Positions 54,307-61,860 of a stretch of 64,000 bases of DNA are shown in pieces. The DNA lies in contig NZ_CP061204.1 in the NCBI RefSeq assembly GCF_014621775.1, forward strand, positions 1,632,501 through 1,696,500, in the 5' to 3' direction. The notes under the pieces are model-generated. The model did no database searches, was not told the DNA's origin, and was given only the letters and a program-made list of their open reading frames with translations. Every line of letters begins with the position of its first letter. Positions within the stretch are counted from its first letter, which is position 1. The position numbers were made by a program, and so were the translations under genes. The stretch comes from Stenotrophomonas sp. 169. GTDB lineage: Bacteria; Pseudomonadota; Gammaproteobacteria; Xanthomonadales; Xanthomonadaceae.

Positions 54307-55281
54307 ATGACTGCTCAAGACCCCGCAAGCCCCAATTCCGACAAGCCTTCCGTGCGCATGATCACCGTTCCCGATGACCGGGCGGGACAGCGCTTGGACA
54401 ATTTCCTGCTCGGACAACTGAAGGGCGCTCCGCGCAGCCTGGTCTACAAGCTCGTCCGCAGCGGCCAGGTGCGGGTGAATGGCGGCCGCGCCAAGGCCGA
54501 GCGCAAGCTGGAGGGCGGTGAGGTGATCCGCATCCCGCCGGTTCATCTCAGCGAGGAGGGCGACAAGACCGGTCCGCCGGAATCGTTCATGCGGCGGCTG
54601 GAACAGGCCATCGTCTACGAGGACGAGCGCCTGCTCGCACTGAACAAGCCGTCCGGCGTGGCCAGCCACGGCGGCAGCGGGATCAGCTTCGGCGCCATCG
54701 AGACCTTGCGGGCCCTGCGCCCGGGCAGGACGTTGGAGCTGGTCCACCGTCTGGACCGTGACACCTCCGGCCTGCTGATCGTGGCCAAGAAGCGCTCGGC
54801 ACTGAGCGAGCTGCAGGCCCTGCTGCGGGAAGACCATGGCGCGGGCATCCGCAAGAAGTACCTGACCCTGCTGGTCGGGCGCATGCCCGATGGCACGATG
54901 ACCGTGGATGCGCCGCTGCACGTCGGCCTGCGGCAAGGCGGGGAGCGTCACGTGCAGGTGAATGCGATCGGCAAGGAGTCCATCAGCCACTTCAAGGTGC
55001 TTGAGCGTCGCGGTGGCCATTCATATTGCGAGGTGCGCATCGAGACGGGCCGCACCCACCAGATCCGCGTGCACGCACAGCACCTCGGGCATTCGGTAGC
55101 CGGTGACGACAAGTACGGCGATCCTGCAGTCAACAAGCGCTTTCGTGAGCAGATCGGGCTGAAGCGGCTCTTCCTGCATGCCGCGTCGCTGGAGTTCTCG
55201 CTGGACGCCGGCAAGACCCCCTATCTGCTCACTGCGCCGCTGGCCGAGGAGCTGGTCGAGGCGCTGGATCGGCTGAAGTAG
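54307..55281 (+). CDS. rluC: 23S rRNA pseudouridine synthase RluC
   Basis: A 324-residue RluA-family enzyme that modifies 955, 2504 and 2580 of 23S rRNA. An S4 domain (residues 22-70: GQRLDNFLLGQLKGAPRSLVYKLVRSGQVRVNG, split) is followed by the catalytic site HRLDRDTSGLLI (near 150), with Asp as nucleophile. RIETGRTHQIRVHAQHLGHSVAGDDKYGD near 240-268 (split) is also typical. The ATG at 54307 gives a normal length; sequence upstream in frame is the rne leader. Divergent from rne, as in many gammaproteobacteria. Confidence 0.95.
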   Translation: MTAQDPASPNSDKPSVRMITVPDDRAGQRLDNFLLGQLKGAPRSLVYKLVRSGQVRVNGGRAKAERKLEGGEVIRIPPVHLSEEGDKTGPPESFMRRLEQAIVYEDERLLALNKPSGVASHGGSGISFGAIETLRALRPGRTLELVHRLDRDTSGLLIVAKKRSALSELQALLREDHGAGIRKKYLTLLVGRMPDGTMTVDAPLHVGLRQGGERHVQVNAIGKESISHFKVLERRGGHSYCEVRIETGRTHQIRVHAQHLGHSVAGDDKYGDPAVNKRFREQIGLKRLFLHAASLEFSLDAGKTPYLLTAPLAEELVEALDRLK

Positions 55282-55338
55282 GGATCAGCGAACGGCGGAG
55301 CCCCGCGCGGCGGACGGTTTGAAGCAGGTTGCGTGTTT

Positions 55339-55450
55339 GGGGCCGGGCGCTGGGACTGGTCGGGGGACGGCAAGAGCCGCATCCATGCAGGCCTCGTTTC
55401 GCGCCATCCATGGCGCTCAACGCCCCCGCCCAGCCCCACCGTCCGGCCCC
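55339..55450 (+). repeat. CATCCATG-type dispersed element, copy D
   Basis: Arms 55339-55366 and 55423-55450 pair over 28 bp with four exceptions. The core is CGCATCCATGCAGGCCTCGTTTCGCGCCATCC-ATGGCGC (two palindromes), nearly identical to copies A and B. Confidence 0.75.
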
Positions 55451-55498
55451 CTGACAGGTTCCGGGGCCGCCCGCCGCGTATGAAAAAAGAGAAAAGCG

Positions 55499-55574
55499 GT
55501 AGCGCCGACCCATGGTCGGCGAGCGCAGCGGGCCGTTGGCGGAAACCCTCCGCCGACCATGGATCGGCGCTACC
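55499..55574 (+). repeat. REP dimer
   Basis: GTAGCGCCGACCCATGGTCGGC, the linker GAGCGCAGCGGGCCG, then the inverted GCCGACCATGGATCGGCGCTACC. Same organisation as the dimer at 7449-7532. Confidence 0.85.
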
Positions 55575-55585
55575 GATGACGATAT

Positions 55586-55712
55586 CCCGTCTGGTGGAGG
55601 GAGCCCCTGAGTCAGGGGCGGCCGCGAAGCGGCGGGGTGTGGGTGCTGGTGAGACGGGGCCCGCGGTTTGCGCAGCAAAGCGTGGGAGCGGCAGCGCGAA
55701 TGCGATGACGTG
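55586..55712 (-). repeat. 127-bp dispersed repeat, copy 2 (inverted)
   Basis: Reverse complement of 7317-7443 with few differences and equal length. It ends next to a REP dimer at its CCCGTC end, as copy 1 does. Confidence 0.8.
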
Positions 55713-55737
55713 CCCCCTTACCCGTTCGACTACCCAT

Positions 55738-56547
55738 TCACCACTTGAACAGCACCAGGCTCAACGCCAGCGTCATCATGCCGGCCACCAGCCCGTAGAC
55801 CGTTTCGTGACCCTTGGCGTAGCGCTTCGCGGCCGGCAGCAGCTCGTCCAAGGCCAGGAACACCATCACGCCGGCGATCAGGCCGAACACCCAGCCGAAG
55901 GTCGCGTGGTTGAGTGACCCGGAAAGCAGGAAATACCCGATGGCCGCGCCAATCGGCTCGGCCAGGCCGGACAGCAGGCTCGCGGCGAACGCATAGAACT
56001 TGTTCTGCGTGGCGAAATACACCGGGATCGCGATCGCGATGCCCTCCGGGATGTTGTGGATCGCGATGGCGAAGGCCAGTGGCATCCCGACCGAGGGGCT
56101 TTCCAGCGTCGCGAAGAACGTGGCAAGGCCTTCGGGGAAGTTGTGCGCGGTGATCGCAACGGCGGTCAGCAGCCCGACCCGCTTGATGTAGGCCTTGTTG
56201 TCGTCGCGAAACGCCGGGTCTTTCTTGTCCAGGCTTTCGTGCGGATTCGGGATCAGGTGGTCGATGCCCATGATCAGCAGGATGCCAAGCAGGAAGGCGA
56301 ACGTGCCGAAGGTGAAGCCGAGCCGCGCGTCGTAGGCCTGGGTGAACGAGTCGATGGACTTGTTGAGAATCTCCGACAACGACACATACACCATGGCACC
56401 GCCGGCGAATGCCAGGCCGAATGCCAGCAGTCGGGGGTTCGGCCGCTTGGCGAACAGCACCATGAGGCTGCCGAGGGCCGTCGCCAATCCGGCGGCGAGG
56501 GTGACCCCCAGCGCCATCCAGACGTTTTCAGTGGAAATCTGCAACAT
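55738..56547 (-). CDS. zupT: ZIP family zinc transporter ZupT
   Basis: A 269-residue inner-membrane importer of zinc and other divalent metals. Eight hydrophobic helices can be placed; the metal-site motifs in TM4 and TM5 are intact: HNFPEG near 151 and HNIPEG near 180, with TLESPSVGMPLAFAIA between. A metal-binding-like cytoplasmic loop (HLIPNPHESLDKKD) lies near 105-120. The ATG at 56547 is chosen; upstream codons do not resemble the family. It faces rluC across the repeat cluster. Confidence 0.93.
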   Translation of the reverse strand: MLQISTENVWMALGVTLAAGLATALGSLMVLFAKRPNPRLLAFGLAFAGGAMVYVSLSEILNKSIDSFTQAYDARLGFTFGTFAFLLGILLIMGIDHLIPNPHESLDKKDPAFRDDNKAYIKRVGLLTAVAITAHNFPEGLATFFATLESPSVGMPLAFAIAIHNIPEGIAIAIPVYFATQNKFYAFAASLLSGLAEPIGAAIGYFLLSGSLNHATFGWVFGLIAGVMVFLALDELLPAAKRYAKGHETVYGLVAGMMTLALSLVLFKW

Positions 56548-56647
56548 GGGCCAGCGCGATCCTTCAGGGAGTGCGCGCCCCGCAGAGGCGGGACGCAATG
56601 GGCAGGGAAGGCGGGCGCTGGCTGGCCTTGGGTGTCAGGAAAGGACG

Positions 56648-57073
56648 TCAGCCGCCGCGGCGCAGGCGCTCTTCCACCGCGAAGCATTCGGTGGGGCGCG
56701 GTTCGGGCGGGTTGAAGCTGACCGGTACCTGGATCGTCGCCGGCACCTTCTGGCCGTTGCGGCTGGCCGCATTGAACTGCCACGCCAGCACGGCGGTGCG
56801 GGCATTTTCATCCAGCTGCGCATTGCCGCTGCCGGTCAGCACGGTCACTTCGGTCGGTTTGCCTTCAACACCGACGACGACCTTCAGCGTACTGGTGCCA
56901 CCGACGCCGGTGCAGGCCAGCTCGATGGGGTATTGCGGCGGCGGGGTCTTCACCGCGGCCACCTCCGTCGGGGGCGTACGGGGTGCAGTCGGCGCATCCG
57001 CGGTGCCGGTGCCACCACACGCCGCCAACAGCGCCGCGGTGGCCAAGGGGACGATCAACAGGCGCAGTTTCAT
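56648..57073 (-). CDS. TonB-C-terminal-domain lipoprotein
   Basis: A 141-residue protein with a lipobox LLAAC (Cys near 19), a short Ala/Thr/Pro-rich linker, PPPQYPIELACTGVGGTSTLKVVV near 45-68 and a TonB C-terminal-like domain (KPTEVTVLTGSGNAQLDENARTAV). The length is too short for a transperiplasmic TonB, and the lipid anchor is unusual, so it is probably a TonB-related periplasmic protein rather than an energiser. Two cysteines (near 56 and 131) may form a disulfide. Preceded by GGAG 10 bases before the ATG, downstream of phhB by 5 bases. Confidence 0.7.
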   Translation of the reverse strand: MKLRLLIVPLATAALLAACGGTGTADAPTAPRTPPTEVAAVKTPPPQYPIELACTGVGGTSTLKVVVGVEGKPTEVTVLTGSGNAQLDENARTAVLAWQFNAASRNGQKVPATIQVPVSFNPPEPRPTECFAVEERLRRGG

Positions 57074-57078
57074 GGGGT

Positions 57079-57420
57079 TCACTCCGTCAGGGCCGATGCT
57101 TTGGCGGCGCAGATGAAATCATTTTCGCTGAGGCCGCCCACGTCATGGGTGGAGAAGCGCACCACGGCCCTGTCGTAATGAACCCCCAGGTCCGGGTGGT
57201 GGTCTTCACGGTGGGCCACGAACGCAAGCGCGTTCACGAAGGCCATCGTGCGGTGGTAATCGCTGAAACGAAACGTGCGCTGCAGGGCCTGGCCGTTCTC
57301 CACCAGTTCCCACCCGGGGATCTGCGGCAGCAGTTCCGTCACCCGGGCCTGGCCCAAGCGGTGTTCGTTGCCGCGGCGCGGGATGCAGTGGGCCTGTGCC
57401 AAGGGGACCAGGTCGTTCAT
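57079..57420 (-). CDS. phhB: 4a-hydroxytetrahydrobiopterin dehydratase (pterin-4a-carbinolamine dehydratase)
   Basis: A 113-residue PhhB/PCD that dehydrates 4a-hydroxytetrahydropterin formed by phenylalanine hydroxylase. The active-site histidines lie in the segment [37 protein letters not shown] (split; about residues 65-101), typical for the family. ATG at 57420 with GGAG upstream; a GTG at 57432 is possible. No phhA gene is beside it. Likely in one unit with the TonB-domain lipoprotein. Confidence 0.92.
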   Translation of the reverse strand: MNDLVPLAQAHCIPRRGNEHRLGQARVTELLPQIPGWELVENGQALQRTFRFSDYHRTMAFVNALAFVAHREDHHPDLGVHYDRAVVRFSTHDVGGLSENDFICAAKASALTE

Positions 57421-57443
57421 GGGACGCTCCACGTGTGAAAAAG

Positions 57444-57473
57444 TTGACTGAACAGTGCGCGGTCAGGTGTATA
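57444..57473 (+). promoter_or_regulatory. Possible promoter of nfuA
   Basis: TTGACT (57444-57449), 18-bp spacer and TGTATA (57468-57473), about 55 bp upstream of the nfuA start. Another -10-like TAGAAT at 57516 sits much closer to the gene but lacks a -35. Confidence 0.35.
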
Positions 57474-57527
57474 AACCGAATGAGCGCGAAATGATCGCCT
57501 GACAGGGTACTTGGTTAGAATAGCCCG

Positions 57528-58127
57528 ATGATCCAGATATCCGACACTGCCCAGACCCATTTCAGTCGATTGATCGAACGCGAAGGCGTGCCCGGAATGG
57601 GCGTGCGGTTGAGCGCGGTCGATCCCGGTACGCCGCGTGCCGACGCGCGCTTGGAGTTCGCTGACCCCAGCGACCTGCAGGGCGATGAGTGGGCCGTGGA
57701 CTGTAATGGCTTTACGTTGTACGTCGCCGCAGACAGCGTGGGCTGGCTGGATGGCGCGGAGATCGACATCGTCACCGGTGCGGCCGGCGGCCAGCAGCTG
57801 ACCATCAAGGCGCCGCGCATCAAGGGCGAAGCGCCCGGCGATGCGGCTTCCCTGGTCGAACGCGTGCACTGGGTCGTGGAGAACGAGATCAACCCGCAGC
57901 TTGCCTCGCATGGTGGCAAAGTCGCGGTGCAGGAGGTGTCGGCCGAAGGGGTCGTCCTGCTGCGTTTCGGTGGCGGTTGCCAGGGCTGCGGCATGGCCGA
58001 TGTCACCCTGAAGCAGGGCATTGAAAAGACGTTGATGGGCCGCGTGCCGGGCATCACCGCAGTGCGCGACGCCACCGACCACGAAAGTGGCCAGGCGCCG
58101 TACATCCCCCGCGGCAACGCCGCCTGA
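57528..58127 (+). CDS. nfuA: Fe/S biogenesis protein NfuA
   Basis: A 199-residue scaffold/carrier that receives [4Fe-4S] clusters and delivers them to apoproteins under stress. The N-terminal degenerate A-type domain (1-95) has lost the cysteines of IscA; the C-terminal Nfu domain (105-190) has the cluster ligands Cys151 and Cys154 in GGGCQGCGM, with [13 protein letters not shown] before it. Length and domain order are exactly NfuA. Confidence 0.96.
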   Translation: MIQISDTAQTHFSRLIEREGVPGMGVRLSAVDPGTPRADARLEFADPSDLQGDEWAVDCNGFTLYVAADSVGWLDGAEIDIVTGAAGGQQLTIKAPRIKGEAPGDAASLVERVHWVVENEINPQLASHGGKVAVQEVSAEGVVLLRFGGGCQGCGMADVTLKQGIEKTLMGRVPGITAVRDATDHESGQAPYIPRGNAA

Positions 58128-58137
58128 CGCCCGCTGC

Positions 58138-59811
58138 GTGCCGTCAGCCCGGGCGACACAGTTGATCGACGCCCTGCTGGCACGCCAGCAGGAGCCGCCC
58201 ATCCTGGAGAAAAAGACCCGCCTGCCTTATGGCTGGGCGATCTGGTTCCGTGCGTTGTCTCCGTTGCCGCGTCCGCAGCATGCACGCGAGATCGTCGCCG
58301 TCCTGGTACCACGCCCGCTGCCGGCATCGCCCGGCCGGTTGCCGCAACTCGGTGCGTGGACGGCCCTGCGTCGGCTGGCGTGGCAGCAATGGGAACCGGC
58401 ACCCCGCGACCAGCGCTGGATGCGCTGGACCTCGGCGGCCGTCAGTGTCCTGCTGCATCTGCTCTTCGCATTCCTGCTGCTGTGGGTCGCCCTGGTGCGG
58501 TCGCCTACGCCTGAAACACAGGGCGGTGATGGCGAGCGCGTGCAGGTCGAGTTCGTCGGGCAGGGCGCGCAGGAAGGCGGAGGAGACCAGCCGGGTGGCG
58601 ATCCCGCTGCGGCCGCCGCCGCCAGCGCAGCGCAGGCCGCGGCTGAGCCGTCGCCTGCGTCGAACGCTGCCGCCGATGCGTCCCCGCCGCCGGCCGAGAC
58701 CGCGCCGGCGTCTGCTTCGGCAGCATCGCCGGCCGAGACGCAACCGTTGCCGCCACAGCCTGCGCCCGCTCCGCCTGTGCCGGCCGATCCCGCTCCCCCG
58801 GTGCAGGCCACCACGGTGGTCGAGCCGACAACCGATTTCATCGTGCCGCCGGTCACTGTGCCGCGTACCGAGGTCACGGTCGTACCGCGCGAGGTCGCTC
58901 CGACGGTGCGCGAGCGGGAAGTGACGCTGCCGGTACAGGCACCAACGCCCCTGCGTGTTGCACCGGCCGAGGTGACCGTTCGCGTGCCGGTGCGTGAGCC
59001 TGCCCCTGTGCGCGAGCGCGAGGTCACGACGGTGACGGCACCGACCATCACGCTGCCGACGCTGAAGGGCAATGAGCCGGTGGTGCAGCCGCGCCCCGCC
59101 GCTGTGGCGGCGGTGCGCGAGCGCAGCGTGGCCAACGCAGTGGCGCCGTCTCCGTCACGCCCATCGCCTGCCGCGTCATCCGCCTCCTCGTCGTCGTCAT
59201 CGAATGCCGCCTCCCAGACCGCTGCACAGCAGCGCACGGGTGACCGTGCTGCCGCTGCGCCGGCGCGCGCTGGCGCTCAGCCCAGCCCGACGCCGGGCAA
59301 CTGGGCGACACCGGCGCGCGGCGATGACTGGGGCGCGTCCAATCGCAACCAGGCCGCTGCTCCAGCGGGCGCGCAGGCGGGCCGCGCGGCCGGCAAGGGC
59401 GACGGTCTGTTCAACGCCGATGGCAGCACCCGCGTGCCGGGCCAGGACGGCAAGGGCGACAGCGAACGTGGCGCGCCGGGCGGTGACAGCGACGGCTGGT
59501 CGCGTGAGCGCATCGCCGCCTCCGGTACATGGCTGAAACGGCCGCCGTACGATTACACGCCGACCTCGTTCGATAAGTACTGGGTGCCGCAGGAATCGTT
59601 GTTGGCGGAGTGGGTACGCAAGGGGGTGCAGTCGGTGGAGATCCCGATTCCCGGCACGAGCACGAAGATATCGTGCGTCATCTCGGTGCTGCAGTTCGGT
59701 GGCGGCTGCGGCCTGAACGATCCGAACATGCAGGAGCAGCCCGCCATCGCCCGCCCGCCGCCGGATATCCCGTTCAAGAAAGAGCTGCAGGAAGACAACG
59801 GCAGCCGCTGA
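58138..59811 (+). CDS. Xanthomonad transmembrane repetitive protein (TonB-like architecture)
   Basis: A 557-residue protein. Residues 1-95 are cytoplasmic, basic and Trp-rich; one membrane helix spans about 99-120. Then a periplasmic, Pro/Ala/Val-rich stretch runs to about 440, with VREREVT-type repeats, followed by a folded-looking C-terminus (about 460-557) with two cysteines (KISCVISVLQFGGGCGLN). The plan resembles TonB proteins or cell-wall spanning linkers. The GTG at 58138, 10 bases after the nfuA stop, is chosen; the longer frame overlaps nfuA. Its TGA is the first base triplet of a REP hairpin. Confidence 0.7.
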   Translation: MPSARATQLIDALLARQQEPPILEKKTRLPYGWAIWFRALSPLPRPQHAREIVAVLVPRPLPASPGRLPQLGAWTALRRLAWQQWEPAPRDQRWMRWTSAAVSVLLHLLFAFLLLWVALVRSPTPETQGGDGERVQVEFVGQGAQEGGGDQPGGDPAAAAAASAAQAAAEPSPASNAAADASPPPAETAPASASAASPAETQPLPPQPAPAPPVPADPAPPVQATTVVEPTTDFIVPPVTVPRTEVTVVPREVAPTVREREVTLPVQAPTPLRVAPAEVTVRVPVREPAPVREREVTTVTAPTITLPTLKGNEPVVQPRPAAVAAVRERSVANAVAPSPSRPSPAASSASSSSSSNAASQTAAQQRTGDRAAAAPARAGAQPSPTPGNWATPARGDDWGASNRNQAAAPAGAQAGRAAGKGDGLFNADGSTRVPGQDGKGDSERGAPGGDSDGWSRERIAASGTWLKRPPYDYTPTSFDKYWVPQESLLAEWVRKGVQSVEIPIPGTSTKISCVISVLQFGGGCGLNDPNMQEQPAIARPPPDIPFKKELQEDNGSR

Positions 59812-59832
59812 CGGCCAGCGGCCGTCACTACC
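59809..59832. repeat. REP palindrome overlapping the stop codon
   Basis: TGACGGCC-AGC-GGCCGTCA-CTACC. The stop codon TGA is the start of the stem. The trailing CTACC is the inverted GTAG head. Confidence 0.75.
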
Positions 59833-59854
59833 TGGCTACGGTGATCGGGCCGGT

Positions 59855-60050
59855 GTAGCGCCGAGCCACGCTCGGCGAGCGCGCAGCGCGGCGCCTTGGT
59901 TGTTCCGCCGAGCACGGCTCGGCGCTACCGAAGCACACGCGGCTGCCGTTATCGGGCGGCGGTGATCGGGTCGGTGTAGCGCCGAGCCACGCTCGGCGAG
60001 CGCGCAGCGCGGCGCCTTGGTCGTTCCGCCGAGCACGGCTCGGCGCTACC
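59855..60050. repeat. Two tandem REP dimers (121-bp period)
   Basis: Units start with GTAG at 59855 and 59976. Each is GTAGCGCCGAGCCACGCTCGG, a GCGCAGCGCGGCGCC linker and an inverted GCCGAGCACGGCTCGGCGCTACC. They are nearly identical, flanked by GAAGCACACGCGG. They lie between the transmembrane repetitive gene and the barstar gene. Confidence 0.85.
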
Positions 60051-60069
60051 GAAGCACACGCGGGTGCCG

Positions 60070-60501
60070 TCACCCGGCGTCGGGATCCGGCGCGGCGGAA
60101 AGAAACACCCACATCGGCACATCCTGCCCCAGCCAGAACTGGCTGGCCTCGTCCAGGATGTCCAGCAACGTGTCGAAGCTTTTGCTGTCCTGTGCGCGCA
60201 GTGCATCGATGCGGTCAAAGAACAGGGCATGGCCCGTTTCCGAGCGCAGCCACTGCAGGTCACGCAGGTTGTCCGCCAGCGCATCCCAGTTGCCACCGAA
60301 GCCGGCAGGGAAATCCAGCTGGGCCGACAGCCGCGCCAGCAACGTGCGCTTGTCTGCCACACCCTGCAGATCGATGCGGCGCACCTGCAACCCGGCATCG
60401 CGCATCGCCGCAGCCAGTGCCGCTTCGTCGCCTTCGGCAATCGCATAGACGCCGGCATTGTTGATGTCGTGCAGGCCGAGGCCGAATGCATCCTGGCTCA
60501 T
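60070..60501 (-). CDS. Barstar family protein (RNase inhibitor)
   Basis: A 143-residue member of the barstar family. The conserved core LDFPAGFGGNWDALADNLRDLQWL (near residues 63-86, split) corresponds to barstar's barnase-contact helix (…YYGENLDALWDCL). Residues D and W-flanking positions are as expected for binding. A 35-residue N-terminal extension is longer than in Bacillus barstar. Its start overlaps the RNase stop (ATGA), so it is the coupled inhibitor, translated just after the toxin-like RNase. Confidence 0.88.
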   Translation of the reverse strand: MSQDAFGLGLHDINNAGVYAIAEGDEAALAAAMRDAGLQVRRIDLQGVADKRTLLARLSAQLDFPAGFGGNWDALADNLRDLQWLRSETGHALFFDRIDALRAQDSKSFDTLLDILDEASQFWLGQDVPMWVFLSAAPDPDAG

Positions 60502-60956
60502 CGTGGGGTCTCCCGCGCCGGGACGCTGAAGCTGCGGAACGACGCATAGTGGTCGCTGGTGTAATACCAGGCGTCTGGCGGATCACCGCCGGTGATGATG
60601 CGGCGCGCGCCACGGTTCGAGGCGCCAGGCGTGCGCACCGTGTACTCGCGGTAATAGCCGCGCGGACGCTGCGGCAACTGCTGCTCGCGGTTGCCGAATG
60701 TGCTGCCATCCTGCGCATGCGGGTAGGGGCCTCCGCGCTGGATCAGTGCGATGGTGTCCCGCGCCTCGGGCGGCAGGAACGACGGAAACGCGTCGTGTGT
60801 ACTGCCACTCGCTTTTGCATCGGAGGCGGCCGGCGCGCCAGGCGCCGACAAGGAGGGCGCGAACTGCGGCTTGGCCGGGCGCTGAAGGTAGTGATTGCCG
60901 ATCAGGCCCAGCAGCAGCAGGCCGATGGCGGTGATCAACAGCCGGGGGTTGCGCAT
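60498..60956 (-). CDS. Barnase-type microbial ribonuclease, membrane-anchored or secreted
   Basis: A 152-residue ribonuclease of the N1/barnase family. A hydrophobic N-terminus (about 5-22) is an uncleaved signal or signal peptide; residues 75-152 carry the RNase fold: [20 protein letters not shown] with catalytic Glu104, GARRIITGG with Arg118/119 and [11 protein letters not shown] with His136. All barnase catalytic positions seem intact. The coupled downstream gene encodes a barstar. Such pairs are housekeeping secreted RNases or toxins; a role in competition is inference. Confidence 0.87.
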   Translation of the reverse strand: MRNPRLLITAIGLLLLGLIGNHYLQRPAKPQFAPSLSAPGAPAASDAKASGSTHDAFPSFLPPEARDTIALIQRGGPYPHAQDGSTFGNREQQLPQRPRGYYREYTVRTPGASNRGARRIITGGDPPDAWYYTSDHYASFRSFSVPARETPR

Positions 60957-61158
60957 GGTGGCGACGGAGAAAGGGAGGAAGGGGAATATCGTAGCGTCTG
61001 TCCGCTGCACCGGGGATGAGAAGGCGGCTGTCGCACCACGGTCACCTGCAGGACGAAGTTTCCTTTACATCCCACTTGGTAATCTTCACGCCTGTCCCCA
61101 TCCTTTACTGCGCACCGCCCGGCAGTCGCCGGGTCCCCAAGCTACAAGGAGATGCACC

Positions 61159-61770
61159 ATGGCCTACACCCTGCCCAAGCTGTCCTACGCCTACGATGCC
61201 CTGGAACCGCATATCGATGCGGCCACCATGGAAATCCACCACACCAAGCATCACCAGACCTACATCAACAACGTCAACGCGGCGTTGGAAGGCACTGAGT
61301 TCGCCGATCTGCCGGTTGAAGAGCTGGTGAAGAAGCTGAAGTCGCTGCCGGAAAACCTGCAGGGCCCGGTGCGCAACAACGGCGGCGGCCATGCCAACCA
61401 CTCGCTGTTCTGGACCGTGATGGCCCCCAATGCCGGTGGCAATCCGGTGGGCGACGTGGCCAAGGCGATCGACGCCGATGTCGGTGGTTTCGACAAGTTC
61501 AAGGACGCCTTCACCAAGGCCGCGCTGACCCGTTTCGGCAGCGGCTGGGCGTGGCTGAGCGTCACCCCGGACAAGAAGGTCGTGGTGGAAAGCACCGGCA
61601 ACCAGGACAGCCCGCTGATGGAAGGCAATACGCCGATCCTGGGCCTGGACGTGTGGGAACACGCGTACTACCTGAAGTACCAGAACCGTCGCCCGGATTA
61701 CATCGGCGCGTTCTTCAACGTCATCGACTGGAACGAAGTCGAGCGCCGTTACCAGGCCGCGATCGCCTGA
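61159..61770 (+). CDS. sodA: Superoxide dismutase, Mn-type
   Basis: A 203-residue cytoplasmic superoxide dismutase. Metal ligands: H27 (IHHTKHH segment), H in [10 protein letters not shown] (near 82), D and H in [10 protein letters not shown] (near 168-172). GGG before HANH and GNQDSPL (Gly/Gln pair) mark Mn rather than Fe type. Ends [10 protein letters not shown]. An AAGGAG ribosome-binding site lies 8 bases before the ATG. An intrinsic terminator follows. The Fur/SoxR control sites seen for E. coli sodA are not evident here. Confidence 0.95.
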   Translation: MAYTLPKLSYAYDALEPHIDAATMEIHHTKHHQTYINNVNAALEGTEFADLPVEELVKKLKSLPENLQGPVRNNGGGHANHSLFWTVMAPNAGGNPVGDVAKAIDADVGGFDKFKDAFTKAALTRFGSGWAWLSVTPDKKVVVESTGNQDSPLMEGNTPILGLDVWEHAYYLKYQNRRPDYIGAFFNVIDWNEVERRYQAAIA

Positions 61771-61794
61771 TCGCAGTTGCTGGGTGAAATGCAG

Positions 61795-61824
61795 GGGCCG
61801 TGCAGCGATGCGCGGCCCTTTTTT
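61795..61824 (+). terminator. Terminator of sodA
   Basis: GGGCCGTGC, loop AGCGAT, GCGCGGCCC then T6 (61819-61824), 25 bases after the stop. Confidence 0.85.
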
Positions 61825-61860
61825 GTTGTTTGACGGGCAGCGAAGGTCACTGCCGATGCA

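Larger units (their letters stand above)
55282..55737. other. Repeat-filled gap between rluC and the ZIP transporter gene
   Basis: 456 bases without a supported gene: CATCCATG-type element D (55339-55450), REP dimer (55499-55574) and the second 127-bp repeat in inverted orientation (55586-55712). The remaining sequence shows nothing further. Confidence 0.75.
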
